Positions 41,999 through 51,481 of a DNA stretch of 64,000 nucleotides are shown piece after piece (position 1 is the stretch's first letter; every line of letters starts with the position of its first letter). The DNA comes from an uncultured Rothia sp. (GTDB lineage: Bacteria > Actinomycetota > Actinomycetes > Actinomycetales > Micrococcaceae): NCBI RefSeq assembly GCF_916715725.1, contig NZ_CAKAPD010000005.1:62001-126000 (forward strand). Reading direction: 5' to 3'. A program made the position numbers and the translations under genes. The notes beneath the pieces were generated by a model that saw nothing but the letters and a program-made list of their open reading frames with translations, ran no database searches and had not been told where the DNA came from.

Positions 41999-43536
41999 TG
42001 GGATTCGCACGCACCTATTCCGTGGCGCTGGTTGGCCTACGCGGGCACATCGTTGATGTCGAGGCTGACATTTCGCAGGGCCTGCCCGGCTTCGTGCTGC
42101 TGGGCTTACCCGATACTGCGCTCAACGAGTCTAAAGAGCGTGTGCGCTCTGCGGCGAAAAACACCGGCATCACCCTCACTCAGCACCGGCTTACAGTGAA
42201 CCTGACCCCGGCGACCCTGCCCAAACGCGGCTCGGCGTTTGACCTTGCCATCGTAGTGGCGGCGCTGCAGGCGGAGAAGAAACTGCACCCCAGCGGCGAT
42301 AGCGTCTTTCTGGGTGAGCTGGGCCTGGACGGAACGCTACGCCCCGTGCCGGGCATCCTGCCTGCGGTCAAAGCCGCCGTGGATGCCGGTCACCACCGCG
42401 TGATTGTGCCCGCCGAAAATGCTGAGGAGGCGGCGCTCATTCCCGGCGCTCAGGTGAGCGGTTTCCGCTGCCTGGCGGAGGTTTTTGCCGCTCTCGGCGC
42501 TGAGAGTCAGAAGCTGACCTACCCACCCGCCCCGCAGACGGAGGCGAGCGCCCCGGTGGCGAAATCGGCTGAAATTCCCTCGGATATGAGCGATGTTGCC
42601 GGTCAGTCGCAGGGTCGTTTCGCCCTGGAAATTGCCGCTGCGGGCGGTCATCACATGCTGCTGACTGGCCCGCCCGGTTCGGGTAAAACCATGCTGGCGG
42701 AGCGCCTGCCGAGCATCCTGCCGACCCTCGACAACGATGCCGCGATGGAGGTGACTGCAATCCGTTCTCTCTGCTCGGCGGGGGAGCACCTGAGCGAGCT
42801 GGTGCGTCAGCCGCCGTTTGAGGCGCCGCATCATAGCGCCTCCGCGCCGGCGATTCTGGGTGGCGGCAGCGGCATTCCCCGCCCCGGCTGCGTGTCTAAA
42901 GCGCACCGCGGCGTGCTCTTTCTGGACGAGGCGCCGGAGTTCAAACGCACGGTGCTCGATTCGCTCCGTCAGCCCCTGGAGTCGGGGACCGTGACCCTGG
43001 ACCGTTCGAGCGCGTCGGCGACCTATCCGGCGCGGTTTCAGCTGATCCTGGCGGCGAACCCGTGCCCCTGCGGCATGAACGTGGGCACCGGTACGGAGTG
43101 CACGTGCGCTCCGCGTGAGCGTCGCGCCTATTTTGGGCGGCTGTCCGGCCCGCTGGTGGACCGCATTGACGTGAATGTGACGGTTCCGAAGGTGTCGTCC
43201 ACGGAGCTTGCGGGCGGTCAGGTGAACGAGAGTTCGGCGCAGATTCGTGAGCGCGTCATGGCGGCGCGGCAGGCTCAGCGGGAGCGTCTGGAACCGTATG
43301 GGTTGAAGACGAATGCGGAGATGAACGGCAAGATTCTGCGCGGCCCGTTGCGTCTGGATGCGAAGCTCACCGGCGAACTGAACGCCGCCGTGGACCGCGG
43401 AACGCTGACGGCTCGCGGCTACGACCGGGTGCTGCGTATCGCCTGGACTCTCGCCGATTTGGAGGGCGCCGCCTACCCGAGCCGGGAGCACCTGGATGTG
43501 GCGCTCTTTTTGAGGCAGCAGGGGCAGCTGAAATAG
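41998..43536 (+). CDS. yifB: YifB/ComM family AAA+ ATPase (Mg-chelatase-like)
   Basis: 512 residues. The N-terminal ChlI-like domain (GLPGFVLLGLPDTALNESKERVRSA, about 29-53) is followed by a Walker A (LLTGPPGSGKTMLAERLPSIL, about 222-242), Walker B (GVLFLDEAPEFKRTVLDSLRQPLE), the LAANPCPCGM segment with a Cys cluster (CPCG, CTC) and a C-terminal domain (AYPSREHLDVALFLRQQG). Proteins of this family include ComM, a hexameric branch-migration helicase that helps integrate transforming DNA. Position between yraN and dprA supports such a role. Confidence 0.92.
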   Translation: MGFARTYSVALVGLRGHIVDVEADISQGLPGFVLLGLPDTALNESKERVRSAAKNTGITLTQHRLTVNLTPATLPKRGSAFDLAIVVAALQAEKKLHPSGDSVFLGELGLDGTLRPVPGILPAVKAAVDAGHHRVIVPAENAEEAALIPGAQVSGFRCLAEVFAALGAESQKLTYPPAPQTEASAPVAKSAEIPSDMSDVAGQSQGRFALEIAAAGGHHMLLTGPPGSGKTMLAERLPSILPTLDNDAAMEVTAIRSLCSAGEHLSELVRQPPFEAPHHSASAPAILGGGSGIPRPGCVSKAHRGVLFLDEAPEFKRTVLDSLRQPLESGTVTLDRSSASATYPARFQLILAANPCPCGMNVGTGTECTCAPRERRAYFGRLSGPLVDRIDVNVTVPKVSSTELAGGQVNESSAQIRERVMAARQAQRERLEPYGLKTNAEMNGKILRGPLRLDAKLTGELNAAVDRGTLTARGYDRVLRIAWTLADLEGAAYPSREHLDVALFLRQQGQLK

Positions 43537-43597
43537 AGGCGGCTGAAATAGCGTGCCGGTTTATAGAACGAATCACTGACGAAAGGAGAAGAAGGTC

Positions 43598-45391
43598 ATG
43601 AGCGAGAAGAAGCTGAAGAAACGAGCCGAAGAGGCTGAATTGCAAGAAGCTGGGCTGAAAGAAAACGGGCTGAGAGAAACAGCGGTGGAAGAGCGCGTAC
43701 CGGGAGAGCATGTGCCAGAAGAGAGCGTGCACGAAGAGCACGCGGCGGAGGATTTTGTGCAGGAGGAACTTCAGATTCGCCTGCCCGGTCGCACCCTGGA
43801 TCGGCACGCCCTGGTGCGTGAGAGGGTGGCGCATATTCTATCGCTGGGGCAGGAGCCTTCGCCGAGCCCGTACAATGCGGCGCGGTTGCCGGGGTTCCTC
43901 GCCTCCTGCCTGAACCCGGTGTACCTGGAAGAGATGCGCCCGGAAGAGATGAACCAACAGGAACAGCCAGGGGAGAAACTACAGGGCGAGCGTCCCGACC
44001 CCGCGGCGGGCACAGCCTCCAGCGGTTCTGAGCCCGCGCCCCTGTTCAACCCCTCCCTCAGTGCGGAGGAGCTTGAGGCGGCGTGCCGCGAGTACATCCG
44101 CTGCTGCACCGCCCAGCTGATGCGCTACGCCGAACCCGCCGATGAGCTCGTGGTTGAATCCCTCACTACCCTGGGTGCGCCGCTGACCCTGCACTACCTG
44201 CTGACCGGGCACATCCCCGATGAGCACACCTGGGAGCACGGCGAACCGGATACGCAGCTCAGCGATTTTCTGCACTCGGTGGGCGCACCCGCGGAAGGGG
44301 AGTCCGCCCTGTTCTGTAGCGCGAATGGCTACTACATGCCGGGTGGACATCAGATGAGCCGCGATAAGTTCGGCAAGGCGCTCGCGACCCGCCGCCTGCG
44401 CTGGAACCGCCGCATGGAACGCACCCTGAACGCGGAGGCGCACATGGCGGCAACCTGCGGGGCGTGGCTGGTCACTCCCGCCGATCCGCTGTGGCCGCCG
44501 CAGTTGAACGATTTGGGGCCCGCCCGCCCGTACGGGCTGTGGTGCAGGGGCGATTCGCGGCACCTGCTGGATGTGGCGGCTGCCCCGAGCGTGGCGCTGG
44601 TCGGTTCGCGTGACCCGAGCATCTACGGTACGGAGGCGACGACCCACCTTGCCGCCGAGCTGGCACGCCGCGGGTACACGGTGATTTCTGGTGGTGCGAT
44701 GGGCATTGATATTGCGGCGCATCGGGCGGCGCTGACCCAGCAGGGTAGCGACCTGCCGACCATCGCTTTCATGGCGGGCGGGCTGGATCGGCTGTACCCG
44801 GCGCAGAACTCGGATGCGTTGAACATGATTGTTGACCGCGGGCTCATCATGAGCGAGGTGAGCGTGGGCAACACCCCGACGCGTTGGCGTTTTCTGGAGC
44901 GTAACCGCCTGATTGCGGCGTTGGCGCGGCACACCATTGTGGTGGAGGCGCGCTGGCGTTCCGGTGCCCTGAATACGGCTCGTCACGCGATGGAGATTGG
45001 GCGTACCCTCTGGGCGGTTCCGGGGCAGATTAATTCGCCGAACTCGGTGGGCACGAACCGTCTGCTACGCGATGGACTAGCGCAAACACTCACCGAGGCC
45101 GCCGACATCCTCGAGTACGATGCCGCCGCGGGTTTCGAGCTGGGCACCGAGCACGAGAGCGAATGGGATCAGGCTGCCTCCTCCAGCGCGCTGGATGAGC
45201 TGACCGAACGACAGGGTAGGGTCTGGGATGACTTGAGCCCACGCTCCTACCGCGGCGTGGACGAGATTGCCGCAGCCCTCGGGTTGAGCGCTCGCGACGT
45301 GATGGCTGACCTGTTCCATCTGGGCCGCTGCGGTCTGGCGGAGAGTAGCGGAACGAGCTGGAGGAAGGTCCGCCCGGCTGTCGCTGCGTAG
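43598..45391 (+). CDS. dprA: DNA-processing protein DprA
   Basis: 597 residues, much longer than the usual 300-400 because of a charged Glu-rich N-terminus (residues 1-150) and a helical region. The Rossmann-like core (about 285-500) contains VALVGSRDPSIYGTEATTHLA, SGGAMGIDIAAHRAAL, MAGGLDRLYPAQN, SEVSVGNTPTRWRFLERNRLIAALA and VVEARWRSGALNTARHAMEIGR. A winged-helix-like C-terminus follows (GVDEIAAALGLSARDVMADLF). DprA loads RecA on incoming single-stranded DNA during natural transformation. AAAGGAG lies just upstream. Confidence 0.95.
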   Translation: MSEKKLKKRAEEAELQEAGLKENGLRETAVEERVPGEHVPEESVHEEHAAEDFVQEELQIRLPGRTLDRHALVRERVAHILSLGQEPSPSPYNAARLPGFLASCLNPVYLEEMRPEEMNQQEQPGEKLQGERPDPAAGTASSGSEPAPLFNPSLSAEELEAACREYIRCCTAQLMRYAEPADELVVESLTTLGAPLTLHYLLTGHIPDEHTWEHGEPDTQLSDFLHSVGAPAEGESALFCSANGYYMPGGHQMSRDKFGKALATRRLRWNRRMERTLNAEAHMAATCGAWLVTPADPLWPPQLNDLGPARPYGLWCRGDSRHLLDVAAAPSVALVGSRDPSIYGTEATTHLAAELARRGYTVISGGAMGIDIAAHRAALTQQGSDLPTIAFMAGGLDRLYPAQNSDALNMIVDRGLIMSEVSVGNTPTRWRFLERNRLIAALARHTIVVEARWRSGALNTARHAMEIGRTLWAVPGQINSPNSVGTNRLLRDGLAQTLTEAADILEYDAAAGFELGTEHESEWDQAASSSALDELTERQGRVWDDLSPRSYRGVDEIAAALGLSARDVMADLFHLGRCGLAESSGTSWRKVRPAVAA

Positions 45392-45630
45392 AAGAGCCCC
45401 CGCTGAACGCCCCTGTAGGAGAGCCACCGGCTGAACGCCCGTAGTGAACACCCAGGCAGTAGCGGGAGGTGCCGGCCGGTCATGACGGGACGGCAGGTCA
45501 TGACGGGGCGGTGCGTGGAGAGCTCGGAACCTCTCTACAATTGGGGTAGGCTTGCGCGTACTGGCGCGGAGCCTACCCCTGCCGCCGCATCATCGATAGG
45601 CGCATCGAGAACGCACGAAAGGAGGGACGC

Positions 45631-46764
45631 ATGACCGCCGCCCGCCAGCACGAAAACCGAGCTGAAAACCAGGCAGAAACCCGGAATGAGAAACGGGAGG
45701 AATACCGGGACGAGGCTCCCTCCGCGACCCTGCCGGTGACCTACACCCGCAGCCTTGCCGCGGATCGTCCCGACCCCCAAGCTGAGGGTCCAGATTCTGC
45801 CCTGCCCGGCTCAGCCCTACCCGATTCTGCACTGGGTGTTTCCGGCGAGGTGTTCCGCCCCGTCCTGGACCGTTTTGAGCGTTTTTTGCGCTATGAGAAG
45901 CACCGTTCCGAAGAGACGATCCGCTCGTATATCTCCGATTTGGAGGGCTTCTTCGGCTATATGGCGCGCCGCGGTGTGCGGCACCTGGACAGCATTGATG
46001 CGTCTCTGATTCGTGAGTGGTTGGGGTCGTTGCATCTGCGGCAGGCGGCTCGTTCTACGGTGGCGCGCCGCGGTTCGACCCTGCGTACGTTCTTCACCTG
46101 GGCTCAGGAGGAGGAGCTGGTGCACGCCAACCCCACGCGCGGTATGCGCACCCCCAAGCGGGAGAACCACCTGCCGCCGGTGCTCAGCCGTGAGCAGATG
46201 AACCAGCTGCTGACTACCCTGCAGGAGCGTCGGGCGCAGGATCCTCGTGATGCGCGCCTGCTGCGCCTGGAAGCTGTGGTTGAGGTGCTGTACGCCTCGG
46301 GCATGCGTATTTCTGAGCTGACCGGCCTGGATTTGCAGAGCGTGGACCGGGCGAATAAGACGGTGCGCGTGCTGGGTAAGGGCAATAAGGAGCGCGTGGT
46401 GCCGCTGGGTACCCCGGCGCTTAAGGCGTTGAATCGTTGGGTGTCCTATGGTCGTCCGCAGTGGATTCCGGAGGGGTCTCAGGGTGTGACGGCGCTGTTT
46501 ATTGGCCCTCGGGGTGGGCGTGCGAATGCCCGTCAGATTCGTGAGGACCTGACCCGCCTGCTGCGCACGGTGGAGAATACTCAGGCGTCGGGTGCGCACG
46601 TTTTGCGTCATTCGGCGGCGACTCACCTGGTGGATGGTGGTGCCGATATTCGTTCGGTGCAGGAGCTGCTGGGACATTCGTCGTTGGCGACCACGCAGAT
46701 TTACACGCACGTGTCGATGAAGCGTCTGGCGGAGACGTACGCGCGGGCGCATCCGCGAGCATAG
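45631..46764 (+). CDS. xerC: Tyrosine recombinase XerC
   Basis: 377 residues. A non-conserved Glu/Arg-rich N-terminus (about 75 residues) is followed by the SAM-like DNA-binding domain (FERFLRYEKHRSEETIRSYISDLEGF). The catalytic residues are in LYASGMRISELTGLD (Arg), the conserved Lys in VLGKGNKERVVP, HVLRHSAATHLVDGG (His and Arg), LGHSSLATTQIYTHV (His and nucleophile Tyr). It resolves chromosome dimers at dif. The position after dprA is standard in actinobacteria; AAAGGAGG is upstream. No integrase or phage genes are adjacent. Confidence 0.93.
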   Translation: MTAARQHENRAENQAETRNEKREEYRDEAPSATLPVTYTRSLAADRPDPQAEGPDSALPGSALPDSALGVSGEVFRPVLDRFERFLRYEKHRSEETIRSYISDLEGFFGYMARRGVRHLDSIDASLIREWLGSLHLRQAARSTVARRGSTLRTFFTWAQEEELVHANPTRGMRTPKRENHLPPVLSREQMNQLLTTLQERRAQDPRDARLLRLEAVVEVLYASGMRISELTGLDLQSVDRANKTVRVLGKGNKERVVPLGTPALKALNRWVSYGRPQWIPEGSQGVTALFIGPRGGRANARQIREDLTRLLRTVENTQASGAHVLRHSAATHLVDGGADIRSVQELLGHSSLATTQIYTHVSMKRLAETYARAHPRA

Positions 46765-47102
46765 GATGTTCGTGCGCCTAATGTCGTGCATTGGTGCGGG
46801 GGAGTGTGCTGGACTGTGCTTTGAATAGAGCTCTGGGTAGCGCTTTGAATAGTGCGCTGAGCGCCGCCGTCTAATGTCTCTCTATTTGAACCTTGAGTGG
46901 CTGAACTGTACGAATGGGGGAAATCGTTCTAAGCTATACACTGTTCAACCACTGTCTCAGCTCCCAGTGCACCCCGAATTTCTGCACTGCGATGTTTATA
47001 CAAAGCGGCTGAACAAGGTAGCATAGGTAACAGACTAATCGTGGTCTCCGTCTCTACGGAGGCGCCGCGTACGAGTACTAAAAACCAGAAAGGTCGCACC
47101 GC
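46765..47102 (+). other. Intergenic region upstream of the fab genes
   Basis: No gene seen. It starts with G/T-rich repeats of the type TGAATAG(A/C)G(C/T)-CTG-GGTAGCGCTTTG and ends with the fabD leader. A binding site for a FasR-type or other fatty-acid regulator might lie here, but I find no clear palindrome. Confidence 0.4.
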
Positions 47103-48002
47103 ATGCGCGCACTCGTTTGCCCCGGACAGGGCTCCCAGAAGAAGGGCTTCCTGAGCCCCTGGCTCGAGATTGAAGGTGTGCGTGAGCACCTGGAACAACT
47201 CTCCGAAGCGGCGGGCATCGATCTGATTCACTACGGCACCGAAGCCGAAGAAGAAACCATCAAGGACACCGCAATCGCCCAGCCCCTCATCGTGGCTGCA
47301 GGCATCGTCACCGGTCGACTTGCGCTGCGCGAACTCGACGGTGAAGAACTCATCTTCGCGGGCCACTCCGTCGGCGAAATCACCGCATCAGCACTCGCGG
47401 GCGTACTCAGTGACGAAGACGCAATGCGTTTCGTGCGCGTGCGCGCCAACGGCATGGCGGAGGCGGCGGCCGTTTCCCCGACCGGCATGGCTGCAGTACT
47501 CGGCGGCGTTGAAGAAAACGTCCGCGAAGCCATCGACGCAGCAGGCCTCGTCGCAGCAAACTCCAACGGCGGCGGCCAGATCGTAGCCGCAGGCCCCATC
47601 CCCGCCATCGAAGCATTCGCAGCGAACCCGCCCGCACGCGCTCGCGTTATCCCCCTGAAGGTTGCTGGCGCATTCCACACCGAGGCAATGGCACCCGCCG
47701 TGCCCGCCCTGGAAGAGTTCGCCGCATCCCTGCAGGTCTCCGACCCGACCTCCGCACTGCTGACCAACCGAGACGGTTCCGCCGTGGCATCCGGTGAAGA
47801 GTTCGTCAAGACCCTCGTCTCCCAGGTCACCAGCCCCGTCCGCTGGGATCTGTGCATGGCAACCCTGCTTGAGCGTGAGGTCGCCGGCATTATCGAGGTT
47901 GCCCCCGCAGGCACCCTGGTCGGCCTGGCAAAGCGTGCGATGCGCGGCGTGCCCGGCACCTCCATCAACACTCCCGAGGACCTCGCCTCGCTGAAGGGCT
48001 AA
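47103..48002 (+). CDS. fabD: Malonyl-CoA:ACP transacylase
   Basis: 299 residues. It loads malonyl groups on ACP. Motifs: CPGQGSQKKGFL at the N-terminus (GQGSQ), the catalytic Ser in FAGHSVGEITA (about residues 88-98; GHSxG), FVRVRANGMAEAAA and the catalytic His in GAFHTEAMAPA (about 184-194). AAAGG precedes the ATG. First gene of fabD-fabH-acpP-fabF, the usual actinobacterial type II fatty-acid cluster. Confidence 0.95.
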   Translation: MRALVCPGQGSQKKGFLSPWLEIEGVREHLEQLSEAAGIDLIHYGTEAEEETIKDTAIAQPLIVAAGIVTGRLALRELDGEELIFAGHSVGEITASALAGVLSDEDAMRFVRVRANGMAEAAAVSPTGMAAVLGGVEENVREAIDAAGLVAANSNGGGQIVAAGPIPAIEAFAANPPARARVIPLKVAGAFHTEAMAPAVPALEEFAASLQVSDPTSALLTNRDGSAVASGEEFVKTLVSQVTSPVRWDLCMATLLEREVAGIIEVAPAGTLVGLAKRAMRGVPGTSINTPEDLASLKG

Positions 48003-48118
48003 ACGCCGGGGGAGAGCACCCCGCCCTCCCCGCACTAGGAACCCTTCACACTAGACATGCACTTTAGACCTGCGAGACACACAGTGTCTTGCGAGCATCA
48101 GCACTAAGGATTGAATAC

Positions 48119-49144
48119 GTGACTACCCTCAAGCAGTACGAAATCAACCGCTACTCCCGCATCCTCGGTTACGGCGCAGCCCGCGGTGAGGTCATCGTCC
48201 CCAACGACGACATCGTTGAGGCAATCGACTCCTCCGACGAGTGGATCAAGCAGCGCACCGGCATCGCAACCCGCCACCGCGCCAGCGAAAACCAGTCGGT
48301 AACCGACCTCGCCATCGGCGCCGCCAAGGACGCCCTCGAAGCATCCGGTGTAGCCGGTGAGGACATTGAGGCGGTCATCATCTCGACCATCTCGCACCCC
48401 TACGCAACCCCCTCCCTGGCAACCCTGGTCGCCGACGCAATCGGCTCCAAGTGCCCCGCATACGACATCTCCGCAGCGTGTGCAGGTTTCTGCTACGGCA
48501 TCGCCCAGGCGGACGCCCTCGTCCGCGCCGGCACCGCAAAACACGTGCTGGTCATCGGCGTTGAGAAGCTCTCCGACTTCATCGACAACACCGAACGCAC
48601 CATCTCCTTCCTGCTCGGCGACGGCGCAGGCGCAGCAGTCGTAGGCGTCTCCGACGAACCCGGCATCGCCCCGACCGTATGGGGCTCGGACGGATCCCGC
48701 TGGGGCACCGTCGGCATGACCCACTCCCTGCTGGACATCCGCAACCGCGACTTCGTCGCAAACCCCGTCGAAGAAGGCGAAAAGATCTGGCCCACCCTGC
48801 GTCAGGACGGCCCCTCCGTCTTCCGCTGGGCAGTATGGGAAATGGCGAAGGTCGCCAAGCAGGCACTCGAAACCGCCGGCATCACCCCCGACGAGCTCGG
48901 CGCGCTCATCCCGCACCAGGCAAACGCCCGCATCATTGACCAGATGGTCAAGACCCTCAAGCTTCCCGACACGGTGGCAGTGGCACGCGACATCGTCGAT
49001 GCCGGTAACACCTCCGCCGCATCGGTCCCCCTCGCCGCACACCGCCTGCTCAAGGAGAACCCGGAACTCTCCGGCAAGTTCGCCCTGCAGATCGGTTTCG
49101 GTGCCGGCCTGGCATTCGCAGCTCAGGTAGTCGTCCTTCCCTAA
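48119..49144 (+). CDS. fabH: 3-oxoacyl-ACP synthase III
   Basis: 341 residues from GTG 48119, chosen because AAGGA lies 8 bases upstream; the frame extends ten codons further to a TTG without homology. The catalytic triad is visible: Cys in DISAACAGFCYGIAQAD (about residue 122), His in LIPHQANARIIDQM and Asn in DIVDAGNTSAASVPLA. The N-terminal WIKQRTGIATRH is typical of FabH. It condenses a primer acyl-CoA with malonyl-ACP and thereby sets straight or branched fatty-acid primers. Confidence 0.95.
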   Translation: MTTLKQYEINRYSRILGYGAARGEVIVPNDDIVEAIDSSDEWIKQRTGIATRHRASENQSVTDLAIGAAKDALEASGVAGEDIEAVIISTISHPYATPSLATLVADAIGSKCPAYDISAACAGFCYGIAQADALVRAGTAKHVLVIGVEKLSDFIDNTERTISFLLGDGAGAAVVGVSDEPGIAPTVWGSDGSRWGTVGMTHSLLDIRNRDFVANPVEEGEKIWPTLRQDGPSVFRWAVWEMAKVAKQALETAGITPDELGALIPHQANARIIDQMVKTLKLPDTVAVARDIVDAGNTSAASVPLAAHRLLKENPELSGKFALQIGFGAGLAFAAQVVVLP

Positions 49145-49348
49145 GGAAAACCACCGGAGCCCGATGCTCCCCGCCCCTCACGACCGGCACAGCGTCGGTG
49201 CGCGAGAAAGAAAATAAAGCGGGAAAGCATCCCCACAAACTCCGAGTTGACGCATGCGTACACCACGCAGACACGATAAACTCGGTAATGCACGCGTACC
49301 CCCACCCGGCGGGTGCGATGACCATCGAAAAAACAAAGGAGCCCCTGA

Positions 49349-49591
49349 ATGGCTAACAAGGAAGAGATCCTCGCAGGTCTGGCAGAGATCGTTAACGAAG
49401 AGACCGGCGTTGAGGTTGAGGACGTTCAGCTGGACAAGTCCTTCACCGAGGACCTGGACATCGACTCCATCTCGATGATGACCATCGTCGTGAACGCTGA
49501 GGAGAAGTTCGAGGTGACCATCCCGGACGAAGAGGTCAAGAACCTCAAGACCGTTGGCGACGCAGTCGAGTTCATCGCGAACGCTGCCTAA
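49349..49591 (+). CDS. acpP: Acyl carrier protein
   Basis: 80 residues, acidic. The phosphopantetheine attachment Ser is in EDLDIDSISMMTIV (about residue 40; the motif is DIDSI instead of the common DSLD). Helix pattern NAEEKFEVTIPDEEVKNLKTVGD is typical. It lies 200 bases after fabH and is followed by a GC-rich hairpin before fabF. Confidence 0.95.
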   Translation: MANKEEILAGLAEIVNEETGVEVEDVQLDKSFTEDLDIDSISMMTIVVNAEEKFEVTIPDEEVKNLKTVGDAVEFIANAA

Positions 49592-49609
49592 GCTATAACC
49601 AATAACGAG

Positions 49610-49639
49610 GCGGCGCGGGCTCTCACCGGCCCGCGCCGC
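49610..49639 (+). terminator. Hairpin between acpP and fabF
   Basis: GCGGCGCGGGC pairs perfectly with GCCCGCGCCGC around an eight-base loop; no U-run follows. It could act as a partial terminator or a 3' stabiliser of the acpP message. Confidence 0.55.
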
Positions 49640-49810
49640 ATCGCTATTCACTCGGCTTTCAATCCAACACACCCCCGGGAACACGCAGGGTGCGATGACT
49701 GCACTCTCCACGGCGTGAAAACGCCCACTGTAAACCCCGGGCCCAACAGGTTTTTATCCACACACCACCGGATAAACCACCAAATCGACCACCGAAGAGA
49801 AAGTGCCACA

Positions 49811-51082
49811 ATGTCTCGAAAAGTGCTGGTGACCGGCCTCGGCGCGACCACCCCCATTGGCGGCGACGTCCCCACCACCTGGGAAAACGCAACCAAGGGC
49901 GTATCTGGTGTATCCACCCTCGACCACCCCTGGGTCAAGGAATACGACCTGCCCGTATACATTGCAGGCCAGCTCGCCGTGCCCGCCCTCGAATCCGGCC
50001 GCCTCACCAAGGTAGAAGCAAAGCGCCTGGATCCCTCGGGCCAGCTCGCCCTCATCGCCGCACGCGAAGCATGGGAAGACGCAGGATTCTCCGGCCCCGA
50101 CGCCGACTCCGCAGAAGAAGTCGACCCCGAACGCACTGGCGTAGCCTTCGGTACCGGTATCGGTGGCGTGTGGACCCTCCTCGACGCATGGGACACCCTC
50201 CGCGAAAAGGGCCCCCGCCGCGTCCTCCCCATGACCGTTCCCATGCTCATGCCCAACGGCAACGCAGCAGCCGTCTCCATGAACCTCAAGGCACGCGCCG
50301 CAGCACAGACCGTCGTCTCCGCATGCGCATCCTCCACCGAAGCCATGCAGCTCGGCGCTGAAATGATCCGCAGCGGCAAGGCAGACGTCGTCATCGTCGG
50401 CGGCGCCGAAGCAGCAATCCACCCGCTTCCCATGGCAGCATTCGCCAAGATGCAGGCACTCTCCTCCCGCAACGACGAACCCGAAAAGGCATCCCGCCCC
50501 TACGACGTCGACCGCGACGGCTTCGTCATGGGTGAAGGTGCAGCAGCACTCATCCTCGAATCCGAAGAGCACGCCAAGGCACGCGGCGCACGCGTCTACG
50601 CGGAACTGGCAGGCACCGGCGTATCCGCCGACTCCTACCACATCACCGCACCGGACCCCGCAGCACTCGGCGCAACCCGCGCACTGCGCGAAGCCCTCGA
50701 AGACGGCAACATCGACCCGAAGACCGTCGTGCACATCAACGCGCACGCCACCAGCACCCCCGCCGGTGACCTGCCCGAAGCAACCGCAATGCACGAAACC
50801 TTCGGTGAGCACACCAAGAACATTGCCGTCTCCGCAACCAAATCCATGACCGGCCACCTGCTCGGCGGCGCGGGCGCACTCGAAGCCGTACTCACCGTAC
50901 TGGCACTGCACCACCGCACCGCACCCTGCACCATCAACCTGGACAACAAGGACCCCCAGATTGACCTGGACGTGGTGACCGAGGCACGCGAGCTGCCCGC
51001 CGGTGAGATTGTGGCACTGTCGAACTCCTTCGGTTTCGGCGGCCACAACGCGGTTGTAGCATTCCGCTCCGTAGAGGATTAA
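49811..51082 (+). CDS. fabF: 3-oxoacyl-ACP synthase II
   Basis: 423 residues from ATG 49811 (MSRKVLVTGLGATTPIGG); the longer frame upstream lacks homology. Catalytic residues: Cys in VVSACASSTEAMQLGA (about 170), His in INAHATSTPAGD and His in SATKSMTGHLLGGAGA. The C-terminus has NSFGFGGHNAVVAF. It elongates acyl-ACP by condensing malonyl-ACP. A TTATCCACA sequence at 49754-49762 lies upstream; its relevance is unknown. Confidence 0.95.
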   Translation: MSRKVLVTGLGATTPIGGDVPTTWENATKGVSGVSTLDHPWVKEYDLPVYIAGQLAVPALESGRLTKVEAKRLDPSGQLALIAAREAWEDAGFSGPDADSAEEVDPERTGVAFGTGIGGVWTLLDAWDTLREKGPRRVLPMTVPMLMPNGNAAAVSMNLKARAAAQTVVSACASSTEAMQLGAEMIRSGKADVVIVGGAEAAIHPLPMAAFAKMQALSSRNDEPEKASRPYDVDRDGFVMGEGAAALILESEEHAKARGARVYAELAGTGVSADSYHITAPDPAALGATRALREALEDGNIDPKTVVHINAHATSTPAGDLPEATAMHETFGEHTKNIAVSATKSMTGHLLGGAGALEAVLTVLALHHRTAPCTINLDNKDPQIDLDVVTEARELPAGEIVALSNSFGFGGHNAVVAFRSVED

Positions 51083-51111
51083 TCCTTCAGGGCTTCTAGC
51101 CTTATATAGAT

Positions 51112-51160
51112 ATAACGCTCCCTCAATCTACTGTTTGTAGATGGGGGAGCGTTATGTTTT
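51112..51160 (+). terminator. Terminator of fabF
   Basis: ATAACGCTCCCTCAATCTAC pairs with GTAGATGGGGGAGCGTTAT (minor mismatches) around a five-base loop and is followed by GTTTT. Confidence 0.8.
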
Positions 51161-51182
51161 GGATGCGTTTGTGGGGGAGGCT

Positions 51183-51421
51183 GTACCGGACAACGCTCGC
51201 GGGGGAGTGAGGCTTCCGTGGGTTAGTTGTTTGGAGAGGTTGTACCGGACGCTGCTCGCGGGGGAGTGCCCCCTCTTCAGCGCCTGGGGGGCGCTTCGAG
51301 GACGGAGCCCCCGCTTCGCGTGTCCGGTACGCCCTCTAGGTCACCTACCCCTCGGGTTGGTTGAGATGAGGGTTGGTAGGTGGGTACCTTCTCGGGGCAG
51401 TTTGCCTCAGTCTGGGGTTCC
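51183..51421. repeat. Dispersed structured repeat, copy 1
   Basis: About 239 bases, nearly matching copy 2 (60511-60744) from end to end by eye. Inside, GTACCGGACAACGCTCGCGG at 51183 and a second direct copy at 51242 are followed by an inverted copy ending CGTGTCCGGTAC at 51330. A second pairing joins CACCTACC to GGTAGGTG. No reading frame is conserved between the two copies, and no terminal target duplication is visible. It could be a non-autonomous mobile element or a BIME-like structural repeat. Confidence 0.75.
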
Positions 51422-51442
51422 CCTGTTTTAGACGTTAAAAAC

Positions 51443-51481
51443 GGGTGGCGTATTCGCTCCGGCACTGCGAATACGCCACCC
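51443..51481 (-). terminator. Minus-strand terminator without an obvious gene
   Basis: GGGTGGCGTATTCGC pairs perfectly with GCGAATACGCCACCC. On the minus strand it is followed by GTTTTTAAC, so it fits a leftward transcript whose gene is not recognised. Confidence 0.7.

Noticed and set aside
51183..51421. Insertion sequence with transposase
   Set aside because: The repeat has no conserved reading frame and is too short; only a non-autonomous element is possible.
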